Assembly (NCBI GenBank): GCA_015852425.1
Contig: JAAAIG010000661.1
Span: 5,290-22,111 of the forward strand
Length of the DNA: 16,822 bases
Direction of reading: 5' to 3'
Source of the DNA: Gryganskiella cystojenkinii
Lineage: Eukaryota > Mortierellomycota > Mortierellomycetes > Mortierellales > Mortierellaceae
Shown piece by piece: positions 1 through 9,403 of the stretch; position 1 is the stretch's first letter, and each line of letters starts with the position of its first letter. A program made the translations under genes and the position numbers. Below the pieces are notes generated by a model. The model worked only from the letters and a program-made list of their open reading frames with translations, was not told where the DNA came from and searched no databases.

Positions 1-912
1 GGGGGTACGTTGTATTCTCCTTGAATCCCTGCCTCCTAGCAACTTTCGTTCGACCCCTAAATTGTACCTGCATAGATACGTTTGTCGCTTCCCTCCCGAA
101 CCTCCGTTCTCTCCGTTCTCTCCGTGCCTGCCACCACCATCACCACCATTTGGTGCAGAATTCGCCACCAAAAAAAGGACACAGAAGTGATCCATTCTCT
201 TTCCGGTTCTGGTCCTTTGTGACAAAGTTCATCGAGTTAGAAGAGTCAATTAAACAAAAAGAAAACGACTACCAGAAAGCAGGCGACAACGACAGATACA
301 AGGAAAATGAAGAAAAAATCGAAACCAGGCGACCAAAACGAATTCAGGCTCTCTCTTTCACTCTGTCGGGGATCGAGTCGCGTTTCGAGTTTTTAAATGT
401 CTTTTTTGATATTGGGGTCTCCCTTTCCCTCCTTTCTTTTCCTTCTTCCCCTTGTTTTTTGTATTTATTTGTGCTTTCGTTCAACAATTCCTTCTTGTTT
501 TACCCAAGGAACAAAAGGCAAAAGCGGACTTGCAAACTCACGGACCAGGCCTTTATTATTTTATATTTTAGTTGTGGTTGTGGTTGTTGTGGGGGAATGA
601 AAACAGGGCAAGTTGTTGTCAATCAGAGCAGCAGTGCAAACCCTTTGGCTTGTGCTCTTTTTTACTCCTTTGAGAGTACGTTGATGGCGTTCAGGGGAAG
701 GAAAAGGAACATAAAGAAAAAGGGAGATATTAAGAAAAAAAGAAAGAAAGAGAGAAAGCATGAGAGGGGGTTTCCTTAATAACAAAGAACCATTTTGCTG
801 GGACCGAAACGAAGAAGGCGATCGCGGTTCTTGGCTCTCTGACAGTGCATTGACAGTGCATCAGGAGTAGGCCATGCTTATGGAGAGAAACTTGCATGGC
901 GAAATAATGCTC
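1..912. other. Upstream intergenic DNA, no gene seen
   Basis: No convincing gene lies here. The longest open frame (21-779, plus) opens with TTG rather than ATG and reads as low-complexity sequence made by CT-, GT- and GA-rich tracts. Visible structure: two copies of CCGTTCTCT near 103-122, a GT/G-rich run near 565-596, purine-rich A/G tracts at 240-330 and 690-770, and the 8-bp palindrome GCGATCGC at 818-825. I take this as the distal upstream region of the plus-strand gene at 1106, or the far end of a neighbour outside the window. Confidence 0.6.
840..861. repeat. Tandem duplication of an 11-bp unit
   Basis: The unit TGACAGTGCAT occurs twice back to back (840-850 and 851-861), about 50 bp upstream of the TATA-like box of the gene at 1106. 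It may be a duplicated protein-binding site or replication slippage. The exact repeat is seen directly; any role is inference. Confidence 0.8.
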
Positions 913-920
913 TATAAATA
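913..920 (+). promoter_or_regulatory. TATA-like box for the gene at 1106
   Basis: TATAAATA lies 193 bp upstream of the ATG at 1106 and is followed from about 950 by a pyrimidine-rich leader. Fungal start sites commonly fall some tens of bases downstream of such a box, so initiation at about 950-1030 is plausible. An ATG at 952 opens a different frame; start sites downstream of it would avoid that frame. Confidence 0.4.
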
Positions 921-1105
921 ATGGCCTGAAAAGCAATGCCCGATTTGTTACATGTTACTACTCTCTAGTCTAACTTCCTTCCTAGTATTTCACCCGTTTT
1001 GCATTGCTGTCATTTTTCTTTTCGTCTTCTTCTTTCCTTCTTTCATCAAAACTTTGTCTGTCTTTACCTCGTCTGTAATACCCACCCTCCCTTGTTCCCT
1101 ACACA
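921..1105 (+). promoter_or_regulatory. Pyrimidine-rich core promoter and 5' leader
   Basis: From about 950 the plus strand is strongly C/T-rich up to the ATG at 1106, which has A at -3 (ACACAATG). CT-rich tracts just upstream of start codons are typical of fungal promoters and leaders. No intron is evident. Confidence 0.45.
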
Positions 1106-2146
1106 ATGTCTTCTCTTCAATCGAAACCCACGCAGGGTCCACTTCGACGCCACCTCCTCGTCTTCCTCCTCGCTGCCCTATCTACAACAACCACGCCTAC
1201 ATCGATCACCCGACATTCACTCCTCGATTATCATGGCAGTGGTGGCTCGAATGCGATGACAGCAGCCTCATTACCTCCTCTCTCTTCTCCACAACTTCTC
1301 AACTCCGCCGCTCTTATGCTCTCCTCAACCTGGATCCTCTTTTCGCTACCTTCCCTCATGATCGCTGCCGAGAGCGCCCCAGTGTCGATACCGGGCGGTG
1401 GAGTCACAGTGAGCCCTGATCCTGTCGTTGTCGGTGGTGGTGGACTTCTCGGCGGCAAAAAGCCGACCTCCACAGCCAAAAGTACCAATCCGAGTTCAAC
1501 AAATGCTATCTCTTCTACCTCAGCATCATCTCCCTTTTCGCCCTCAGATACAACTTTGCCAGCGGCGCCTCCTTCAAGTCCTGGAGCAGGAACGACACCA
1601 CCCACGACCGGAGATACACCTACATCCTACAATGGAGGATCCGAGGGCGGATCGGATCGCAACTGTGCTAGTGCAGGAGCAGTTTTGGTTTCCTGCAGTT
1701 ATGGCGCACCCTCTTCCTCTTCTTCAGGATCTGGCTCTAGTTCCGGATCAAACAACAGCGAAGGTGAAATTCCTCCTCCGACAAGCTCTCCTTCCGCCTT
1801 GGTCTCCAACAATAACCACGGCTTGCCTCAGGGTAATAGCAACCATAACAACAACGGGTCTTCTTCATCATCCCAATCCGCGGCCTCGTCCATCAACGCC
1901 GTCATCGTCTCGATCGCCAGTGTCGCTGCTTTGGGCGTTCTCGCCCTGGCTATCTTGGTGATCCATCGAAAGCGAATGCTGAAAAGGCAACGCGAAGAGG
2001 AGGAGGCTTCATTCAATGCCTATGGTGCCTACCACAGTGGCAAAAATCGGCGACAACGTAGGACTGATCAACATGTCGGGTTGAGTTCTTTTTGCTCCAC
2101 AGAGACCAGAACCTCGGTGCCTTTGCAGCAGTTTTGGAACCCATAG
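1106..2146 (+). CDS. Putative secreted/type I single-pass membrane protein, Ser/Thr/Pro-rich, mucin-like
   Basis: Single-exon 346-aa protein; family not recognised. Order of parts: a short basic/hydrophobic N-terminus (R14 R15, then hydrophobic 17-25), a second hydrophobic stretch at about 65-88, a long Ser/Thr/Pro/Gly/Asn-rich region (about 90-262) with only two cysteines nearby (C187, C197), a clear transmembrane segment at about 264-286, a basic stop-transfer RKRMLKR (288-294) and a cytosolic tail of about 52 residues. This is the layout of fungal wall-anchored or wall-sensing surface proteins such as the WSC/MID2 types, but I see no WSC cysteine domain, so sensor function is only a guess. 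The start is uncertain: ATG 1106 has the better context and a classical signal-like segment, while the in-frame ATG at 1256 (M51) would make the second hydrophobic stretch the signal peptide. A possible 45-nt in-frame intron (2058-2102) would not alter the C-terminus. Confidence 0.7.
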   Translation: MSSLQSKPTQGPLRRHLLVFLLAALSTTTTPTSITRHSLLDYHGSGGSNAMTAASLPPLSSPQLLNSAALMLSSTWILFSLPSLMIAAESAPVSIPGGGVTVSPDPVVVGGGGLLGGKKPTSTAKSTNPSSTNAISSTSASSPFSPSDTTLPAAPPSSPGAGTTPPTTGDTPTSYNGGSEGGSDRNCASAGAVLVSCSYGAPSSSSSGSGSSSGSNNSEGEIPPPTSSPSALVSNNNHGLPQGNSNHNNNGSSSSSQSAASSINAVIVSIASVAALGVLALAILVIHRKRMLKRQREEEEASFNAYGAYHSGKNRRQRRTDQHVGLSSFCSTETRTSVPLQQFWNP

Positions 2147-2200
2147 ATTCCAAATGTGCTTTTTTATGTTTTCTTCTTCTATTGTACACATATGTAAAAT

Positions 2201-2299
2201 GACACACTCATGACAAACACACACGGCACGCACACTCACACGGCATACACTGCACCGATACACATATACATAAGCACTCACGCATACAGCACACGCATG
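2201..2299. repeat. CA-rich imperfect microsatellite
   Basis: About 100 bp of the plus strand is dominated by CA dinucleotides with interruptions (two copies of CACACGGCA). It lies in the presumed 3' UTR of the gene ending at 2146. Seen directly; no function claimed. Confidence 0.7.
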
Positions 2300-2305
2300 A
2301 AAAGT

Positions 2306-2311
2306 AATAAA
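2306..2311 (+). terminator. Candidate poly(A) signal for the 1106-2146 gene
   Basis: AATAAA on the plus strand 160 bp after the stop. A second copy is at 2428-2433. The first would give a 3' UTR of ordinary length and leave space before the convergent KRI1 3' end. Confidence 0.4.
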
Positions 2312-2518
2312 CCCCTCGTAATATTCAAAAGAACGTTCTGCTCCATGTTTTTGAGGGAAAGGATCATGATTGAATCAGCTGGGATGTAAGAAGCGCCACC
2401 AAGATCACAGCCAAGTTCTATTCTTGCAATAAACTCATACAGCAAGCAAAAAAGCCGTTGCTGACGGTTAACCGTTAGTCGTGCATGTGCATATGGGTTA
2501 TGGCATATGCCGAAGCAA

Positions 2519-2547
2519 GATGCCGATGCCGATGCCGATGCCGATGC
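2519..2547. repeat. GATGCC hexanucleotide repeat (4.8 copies)
   Basis: Four exact GATGCC units (2519-2542) plus GATGC (2543-2547), in the convergent intergenic space between the surface-protein gene and KRI1. On the minus strand it would read as Ala-Ser repeats, but no plausible gene uses it. Confidence 0.85.
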
Positions 2548-2605
2548 ATATTTACTCCATGCGTTTGGCACCAGTTGATTTTTTTTTATGCAAAGTGGGT
2601 TATTT

Positions 2606-2611
2606 TTTATT
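2606..2611 (-). terminator. Candidate poly(A) signal for KRI1
   Basis: TTTATT on the plus strand is AATAAA on the minus strand, about 50 nt downstream of the KRI1 stop at 2662. Spacing and orientation fit. Confidence 0.5.
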
Positions 2612-2661
2612 TGGAATGAAATGCGAGTTTGATTGTGTTATCGTTGTGATGCAGGCTTAAC

Positions 2662-5425
2662 TCATGAAGATTTTTCCTTCTTCTCCTTCTTTTCCTTCTT
2701 GTCCTTCTTCTCCTTCTTGTTGCTACTGCTGCTTGCCTCTTCGGCCGCTGAATCCTCGCCCTTCTTCTTTTTCCGTGACGAGGAAGATTCTTCTGTCTCC
2801 TCTACGTCGACCTCATCCTCAGTCTTACGCTTCTTCTTCTTGTCCTTCTTGGACTTCTTGCTCTCTGTTTCATCCTCTCCAGAAGCCTTCTTGGCTGCCT
2901 TCTCCTCCCGCTCCTTCTTCTCGTTTTCCTTTTGACGTCTTTTGATCGGATCCCAGTTCTTGTCGAGCTCCTGATCCTTGATCTGAGACTTGAGTTTGTG
3001 TCGGAACATCTGGACACGGTTCTTCTTTGAGTACTTCTTGATATCGTCCTCCTGTTCGTCAGGACGTCTGTAGGGAGCAAACTTCTTGAGCGAGACGAAT
3101 TCGTTCAAGTCTTTGTCATCGGCCAACAAGATCTCGACAGGAGACAAACCGAAAGCCGAGGGCTTGACCTTATGGTACTTGAAGCGGGTAGGCAAGTCTC
3201 CGACCTAGAAGATATTACATAAAAATAAAAGATAGCTATTAGAAAACCAATTCATCGAGCTAGAACAAAATCAACACGTGCAAAAGTTTACAACACCACC
3301 GATCGCCACGAATAGACTTACCATATCCTCGTAATCCAGCTGGTAGTAATCATCCAGGTACGAGTTGAAGTCCTTCTTCTTATCGGCATCGAGCGTACTC
3401 CGGGCAATCTGAAGAGCCTCCGCTGCGGTCTTGACGCCGTCCGCACGAGCCTTCTTGGCCAACTTCTTTTCCTCCTTCTCACGCTTGGCACGCTCCTTCT
3501 TGGTCTCCTTCTTACCCTTGGGCGCCTTGCCAAAGTTCTCGCCTCCGGGCAAGTAATCGGCATCCATCAGGATGTCCTCTTCTTCTCCACCTTCGGTATA
3601 GCCATAGTCCTCGTCATAGTACCCCTCCTGGTCATAACCCTCGTAGCCTTCCTCGTCCTCAGCAACAGGAACATAAGCTTCTTCCTCCTCCTCGGGAACC
3701 TCCCCATTGTCCTCGTCTTGTTCTGATCCTTCGGCGTCAGATGCTTGCTCGCCCTCGCCCTCGTTCTCACTCAACCCCTCGATATCACCGAGATCGATAT
3801 CATCCTCAAAGACGGGTTTATCATTGCCATCGACCTCGTCGTAGTACTTGTCGCTGAACATGGTTTCCATCTTGTTATCATAATCCTCGGGATTGAACTC
3901 GGTCTCGAGATCAATCTCGTCAAAACCGACCGTCTTGTTGCCCGTAATCTCCTGAATCTGCTTGAGTTTGTCGTAGATCTCCTGCTTCTTGACGTTCTTG
4001 GCACGCTTGAGCTCCTCCAACTTGCGGACCTTCTCCTCGGACTTGCGAGCCTTGGCGGCTTGACGTTGACGTTTGCGCTTGTCGTCCTTGTTACGGACAG
4101 AGTCGTCAATCGTACGAGTATATCCTGTCAAAGAATTGCCCTCACTATGTGTGTAACCATATTTGAGAAAGAAATAGTTAGCTCTTAAAGATCATTGAAT
4201 CGCGCCATGGTCCTGCATCGCTACCAGAGAATATATGGAAACTTACGCCTCCTCGAATCTAAAGTTGTACTTGGACTCGAATTCTTCTGCGGCATCAAGC
4301 TCATCCTCGGATTTCTCCAGTTCGTCTAAATCGTCCTCACGAACGACCTTTTGGAATGCGTCCGATTTCTTCTGAGACTTGTCAATCCATCCACGGTTCA
4401 AGATATAACTATCGAGCATCAAATAAAAAGAGTCGCGTAAATATCAGATCAAACGTCAAAAATATCAAGAAAGAAAAAAAAAACTTATAGGCGACTCCCC
4501 TCCCAAAAAAAAACTTACTCCATCAAGAAAGCCTCGTCCTTGTCCATGGTAGGCGCATTCTTATAGTCTCTCCAGTCCTGGAAGGCCGCGGCGCCCCCAC
4601 TCTTGGAACCCATACTCTCCATAAGGAAACGCTTGTAATCCTCTTCCTCAGCCTCCTCGTCCTGCTGGGTCTTGGCTTTCTGTGTGAAGAACGAATCTGT
4701 ATCCTCCTCATCATCATTGTCATCATCCCCACCCATGAAAGCACTCTTCATCTCCTGTTTCAAATGCTCCTGTTGTTCGACATGGGTCATCTCCGAGATA
4801 TCCTTTCGCAACTTTCGCTCCTCAGCCTGGTCATCGACCATGCCGCCGTCCTCCAACAGGACTTTACGGTGATAGTCCTGTAGGTTCATGGGCTTGTTCT
4901 TTTTTTCCTCGGCCTGCTTCTCACGCCATTGTTTGCGAGCACTCTCCATCTCGGCGGGGATAAAGAAATGAGACGTGGCCTGGTAAATTTTTGGATCCTG
5001 AGCACGGATCAGACCAATGGTCTTCATAATCTGACCATCGACCGCTGGTGTGATCAACTCTCCAACTTCGTCCTCTTCCTCGTCCTCTTCGGAATCGTAC
5101 GAGTCGTAATCGTATTCGGCATTCTTGGTATAACCGTACTTGTGTTGACGCTCAGCAATCACTGCCAAACGATCCTCGTTCATGTCACCATACTTGTCGC
5201 GAACTGAACACAGACAACAAATAAAAAGAGTAGGATAAATTAGTACATTGTCGAAAAGAGAGTGTATCGCCCCTTGTCTCATCTCAGGTGCAGCATGTTG
5301 GAGTGAGAGAACACAAAAGAGACAAAAAGGTACATACTTGCGGACAACTCCTGGTTGCGCTTCTTTGCATCATACTTCTCGGCAAAGTCCTTGTTAATGT
5401 TAATGGTGAGCTCTTCCTCCTCCAT
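2662..5425 (-). CDS. KRI1: KRI1-like ribosome biogenesis protein (nucleolar, 40S assembly)
   Basis: Five exons, 766 aa: 5338-5425, 4519-5203, 4247-4408, 3322-4144 and 2662-3204. All four introns are GT-AG (134, 110, 102, 117 nt) and all joins keep frame. The start ATG has an excellent context (CACCATGG). Yeast Kri1 binds Krr1 and is needed for 18S rRNA processing and 40S subunit assembly in the nucleolus. Family hallmarks appear in order: an acidic stretch followed by GELITPAVDGQIMKTI, KPMNLQDYHRKVLLE, DYILNRGWID (258-267, across the exon 2/3 join), the KRI1 core at about 320-435 (DDSVRNKDDKRK onward), an acidic linker to about 520, and the KRI1 C-terminal domain from about 580 (LDYEDM, then GDLPTRFKY across the exon 4/5 join). 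The last 75 or so residues are a Lys/Glu/Asp tail with NLS-like KKDKKKKRK. The family is widely conserved; nothing looks broken. Confidence 0.96.
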
Positions 5426-5655
5426 GGTGACTTAAGTTTGTGGTGAGTGATATTAGTTGGGTGGGAGTGTGGGTGGTTTTCGTAGGTGTGAAGTGAGCGT
5501 GTATAGGAGAATGGATTATGTCGAATGTCAGTCGAGACGAATGGAAAAGCAATGCTACCCAAGGAAGGAAAAAAAAAGAAAAAAATCGAAGGCAAACAAT
5601 GTAAATAAAATCACGTGTGTGTGACTGGGTTTTGTTTGTTAATTATATTTTCATT
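5426..5655 (-). promoter_or_regulatory. Compact KRI1 promoter / 3' end of the upstream gene
   Basis: Only 230 bp separate the stop of the 1204-aa gene from the KRI1 ATG, so the KRI1 promoter and leader share this space with the neighbour's 3' UTR. The bHLH/E-box core CACGTG sits at 5612-5617, about 190 bp before the ATG. The last 70 bp before the ATG are C/A/T-rich on the minus strand, a plausible leader. No clear TATA box or PAC/RRPE element was seen. Confidence 0.45.
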
Positions 5656-5660
5656 TTATT
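5655..5660 (-). terminator. AATAAA overlapping the stop codon of the 1204-aa gene
   Basis: On the minus strand the gene ends GAA TAA AATG, so the stop TAA is inside an AATAAA hexamer. A further TTTATT-containing minus-strand stretch follows near 5601-5612. If the hexamer is used, the 3' UTR would be very short, consistent with the tight spacing to KRI1. Confidence 0.35.
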
Positions 5661-8600
5661 CAGAAGGCTGTTCAGATCGAGGACTTCGCAACGCTACAGG
5701 CTTCTTGGGAACAACAGGGGGTATGCTTGGGGACCGACTGAGAATGCTCAATCTCTTGGTCTCGACTGTAGGCCCGGTGCTGAGACTCGTCTGATGGGGT
5801 GGCGTTGTATTCCCATCTGTAGAACCTGGTCTCGAGTGGGCCTTCAAAGAATTGCTATCACTCTGTTGATCCTGTTCTACAGGTGTTGATCCCGAGAGTG
5901 ACTCTTGAGACGGTTTGACCATACCTCCGATAGGTCGAGGTGCGGGTCGAGGTGAGGGGCGAGGACCAGCTCTTTGATTCGGGAACGGGTTAAAGACTTG
6001 GTTGTTGTTGACTCTGCTGACGGGTCGGAGTTGTATCACAGGTGCCACTACGGGGTCATGGCTTGCTTCGGCATTGTTGTTACTCGTCGGACTCGAGGAT
6101 TGTTCGATCGTAGAGACAGGTCGAGGCGCGGGCCGAGGAGCAGGCTTCAAAGCTGCATGTGTTGCTCTGGGTCGTCGAAGAAGCTCTTCTTCCTCTTCTT
6201 CATCTTCTTCGTCCCATTCGTCTTCCTGCACTGCTTGATGATGTTGCTGCTGTTCCTCGCGGCGACTTCGAGTCTCAGGCTGTGATTCGTTAGAGGCTGC
6301 TGGTGGTCTTGGGAATCCATTCTTTGAAGACTTGTGCTGGACGGTATCATCTGAAGTTGGCGTAGCGCAGCCAGGGGATGGTGTCGTACGACCGCTCTTC
6401 CGGCCATGCGAGTTCTCCGGCGTAGAGCTCAATTTCATAGCCTTCATACTCTCAGACACATTCTCTTCCTCCTCCTGCAGCTGCTGTTGCTGGCTTTGCT
6501 GGTCTTCTTGTACCAAAATCGCCTGAGGAGCTCGTCTAAATGGAGGAGGTTTAGGAGGATTGGCTCGAATCTGAGGAAGAACTTGAGCCGAAGACGCATC
6601 ATTTTCAACCTGGGACGACGATGGTGTTTGGCTTGTGGGTGAAATGGGCTGTGGGACTTGGCCCAAGTCATACTGCGCACCATAGGGGGACATCGAGTAG
6701 ACGACAGTGCTTTGCGCTTGTGCAGAGTGGACTCGAGGATCCACATATCCATCATGTTGCTGTCCAGGGTGCTGCTGCTGTTGCGGTTGCTGAAATTGCT
6801 GACCTGGGGATGAGCCTTGGTGTTGATGTTGATGTAGCTGTTCTTGTTGCTGCTGTTGGTGGTGGTGGTACTGTCCTTGCTGATGCTGGTTCTGAATCGC
6901 CACGGGTGGGTATACTGGTTGCTGCACGGTTGGATAGCTTTGATGTTGCCAAGGGGCAGTGTGGTTGTTGTTGTATTGACCATACGGCGCATAGTTGTTG
7001 TACCCGTCACCTTGAGCATATGTCTGGTCTTGAGCATTATTGCTGTTGTTACTGTTGTTGTAAGGCGAAGTATTGTAGGCATTTTGTGCGACATCGCCTT
7101 GATAACCAGGGTATCCAGGTTGTTGATGCTGCTGCTGTTGTTGTAAATGTTGAGGAGGTGGATATCCAGCATACTGCGAGTAAGGCGAGGATGCTCCTGG
7201 GTACTGCTGATTGTGGTTCAAATGATCGTTCACCGGTCCTCCAGGATGAGTGTAGGGCGGATACACACCCTGAAGTTCCATGTTCTTGACAGCGAGATCG
7301 TGCAGTCTGTGACTTTCATAGAGCCCTCTCTCCATCTCCTCGTTCTGCTTCTTGAGTTGCTCCAGCTTCTCCCTCGCCAGGCGCCCGTCCAAATCTTGAT
7401 CGGGAATGATTTGGGGAGGATAAAGACCGACTCCGCCGCCTGGATGGGGGTGAGGAACCTCTGGCATCGTATGTGGTAGTTCCTGGTTTATATTGAACCC
7501 GTAAGGGGTTGGCATGCGCGTCGGTGGTTGTACTGAGGCAGCTGAAGTGTTGATTCCATGCGAAGGCGGGTATGATTGGTTATTGGGGGGGTAGGGGCCA
7601 TCTCCAGGAACAGGGATACGGAATCCGTACGAAGGCACCGATGGTGCCATGCCTATGCCATGCTCAGGAGGAGTTACTGCGGACATGCTTGGTTCGGGTA
7701 CATTGGCCAAAGGTCGCTGTCGACGAATGAGAGGTGTAGACGGGACCTCCTCCTCTTCTCTCTCAGGATCCAACCTTGAGTGCGCTGAGGTTAGATAAGC
7801 TCCTGATATCGAACTGCTGTTGCTGTGTTGATTGGCGTAGGTTGAAACAGGTCGTCCTTGATGACTATAGTCTGTCAAAACCGTCTCTTCCTCTGTAAAT
7901 GTCATACCCAGAGCAGCAGGTGCTTCGGCATGCGTAACAAACTGGGACGTATAAGCTGGGAGGCTATTGGGAACCGCCACTGTAGACGAGAAAGGAAAAA
8001 AGAAAAATGTCAAATGATGAGGCTCACATTGTCCAAGGGCATCCATGTCTTGTCTACCTTGCCCAATGCTCTCTTAGCCTTTATCACCCGAAATTATAGT
8101 TTTTTAGCTTACCTGAAGAAGACTTTTGTCGACCACCGACGACATGACCTGCAGAGGCAGAGGGACGAGCGGGCCTTGAGGCAGCATCGATTTTCTGACG
8201 CATCTCCTCCTGTTGTTTGCGCAGCTTTTCTTGTCTCTCTTGTCGTTCGCGGTTCTCGTGGTCCAATTGTTGCTGCTTCAACAGGAGTTGTTGTTGACGC
8301 TTCAGGTCCTCTTCCTCGCGTTCACGCATCTCCTTTTCTTCCTGCTGTCGCTTTTTTAACTGGATCTCGAGTTGCCTTTGTTCCTCAATTTCTCGCTGAC
8401 GTTGCTCCTTAGCCCTACGAGCCTCCTGCGCCTGTCGTTGCTCTTCTTCAATTTGTCGTTGCATCTCCAGAACCGAGGCCGGGACGACGCCTCGTTGTTG
8501 GAGAATTATTTGACATTCCTGGAACGCATTCCTGTTATCATCGAGTCGCTTACGGGCGCTCTGGAGCTCTGTCCTGGCGACCTGTTTGATGTTCTCGATC

Positions 8601-9403
8601 AGATCTTCGGGTGGCAACGTCGAACCGACAATCAAGTTGGCGTGTGAGATCACGTCCTGGATAATACTCTCAAACAACTGGACATCAATCTCGGTCAGAG
8701 TTCCACCGGTGCCGCCAGTAGATTCCTTGAAACTCGAGAGGACTGGTTGCCAGGCCTTGAGCGCATCCCGTTTCAGATCTTCGAGACGGGCAACCGTATA
8801 TTCGCCTGGGTTGAAGGAATAGAACCAGGCGAGCATCATAGTTGAGAACTCAGTGTGGGACTCGAACGTGTCGAGTTCCTCGCGGAGTTCTCGGACCCTG
8901 TGTTCAGCAGTCGCAATCTCAATAGACATTGACTCCATCTGCTCCTTGAGGACGACGGTCGGGATTTCATCTTCAGTCTGAGTTCGGGTTGTGGACGGGG
9001 CGGTCATGCGAGAGCTATTTGGGTTGGGCTGTTGCACTAATTGCTGCTGCTGTTGTCTCTGAGGAAGAGGTACGGGTGGCCTTGATGGCTGTAGATGCTG
9101 TTGTTGCTGGTGCGGTTGAATATGAGATGTAGGTCGAGGTTGTGCTGCAGTTGGTGGGAGTGGTGGTGGTGCAAGAGAAACAGGACGATGTTGGGTCACA
9201 GGGACATAGGGTGTTGTTGATTGTTGAGGACGAGGGTGAATGGGTATGTTTGAGACTTTGCCTCGGCCTGCAGAGTCGGCTGCCTGTTGTGCTTGTTGCT
9301 GTTGTTGTTTGTTGACAGAAGTACTCGGGGCGTTCTTGTCGTTCTTGTCTGGAGAAGAGTGGCCATCAGCTGGGCCGGATGGGGACGAGGGAGAGTTTCC
9401 CAT
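5656..9403 (-). CDS. Putative N-myristoylated coiled-coil, Pro/Gln-rich scaffold-like protein
   Basis: Two exons (8113-9403 and 5656-7979) joined across a 133-nt GT-AG intron, frame kept, 1204 aa. Family not recognised. The N-terminus MGNSPSS fits an N-myristoylation signal (G2, S6), suggesting membrane tethering. Then: disordered Pro/Gln-rich 8-145; helix about 150-182; an ordered-looking helical block about 183-305 with aromatic core (WFYSFNPGEY at 193-202); a long Arg/Glu/Gln-rich helix about 311-406, coiled coil or single alpha-helix; a Pro-rich stretch; a second coiled coil about 624-666; Gln/His/Asn/Tyr-rich 700-840; acidic 1019-1031; PxxxPR-type motifs at about 1042-1053 and 1102-1116; and PPVVPKKP (PxxPxK) near 1184-1191. 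PxxxPR and PxxPxK are known SH3-ligand classes, so a membrane-linked adaptor in actin, endocytic or polarity processes is plausible, but that is inference only. Confidence 0.85.

Noticed and set aside
21..779. 252-codon plus-strand open frame at the left edge
   Set aside because: It starts with TTG, has no recognisable domain and reads as translated CT/GT/GA-rich low-complexity DNA; the His run comes from a CCACCA/CAC tract.
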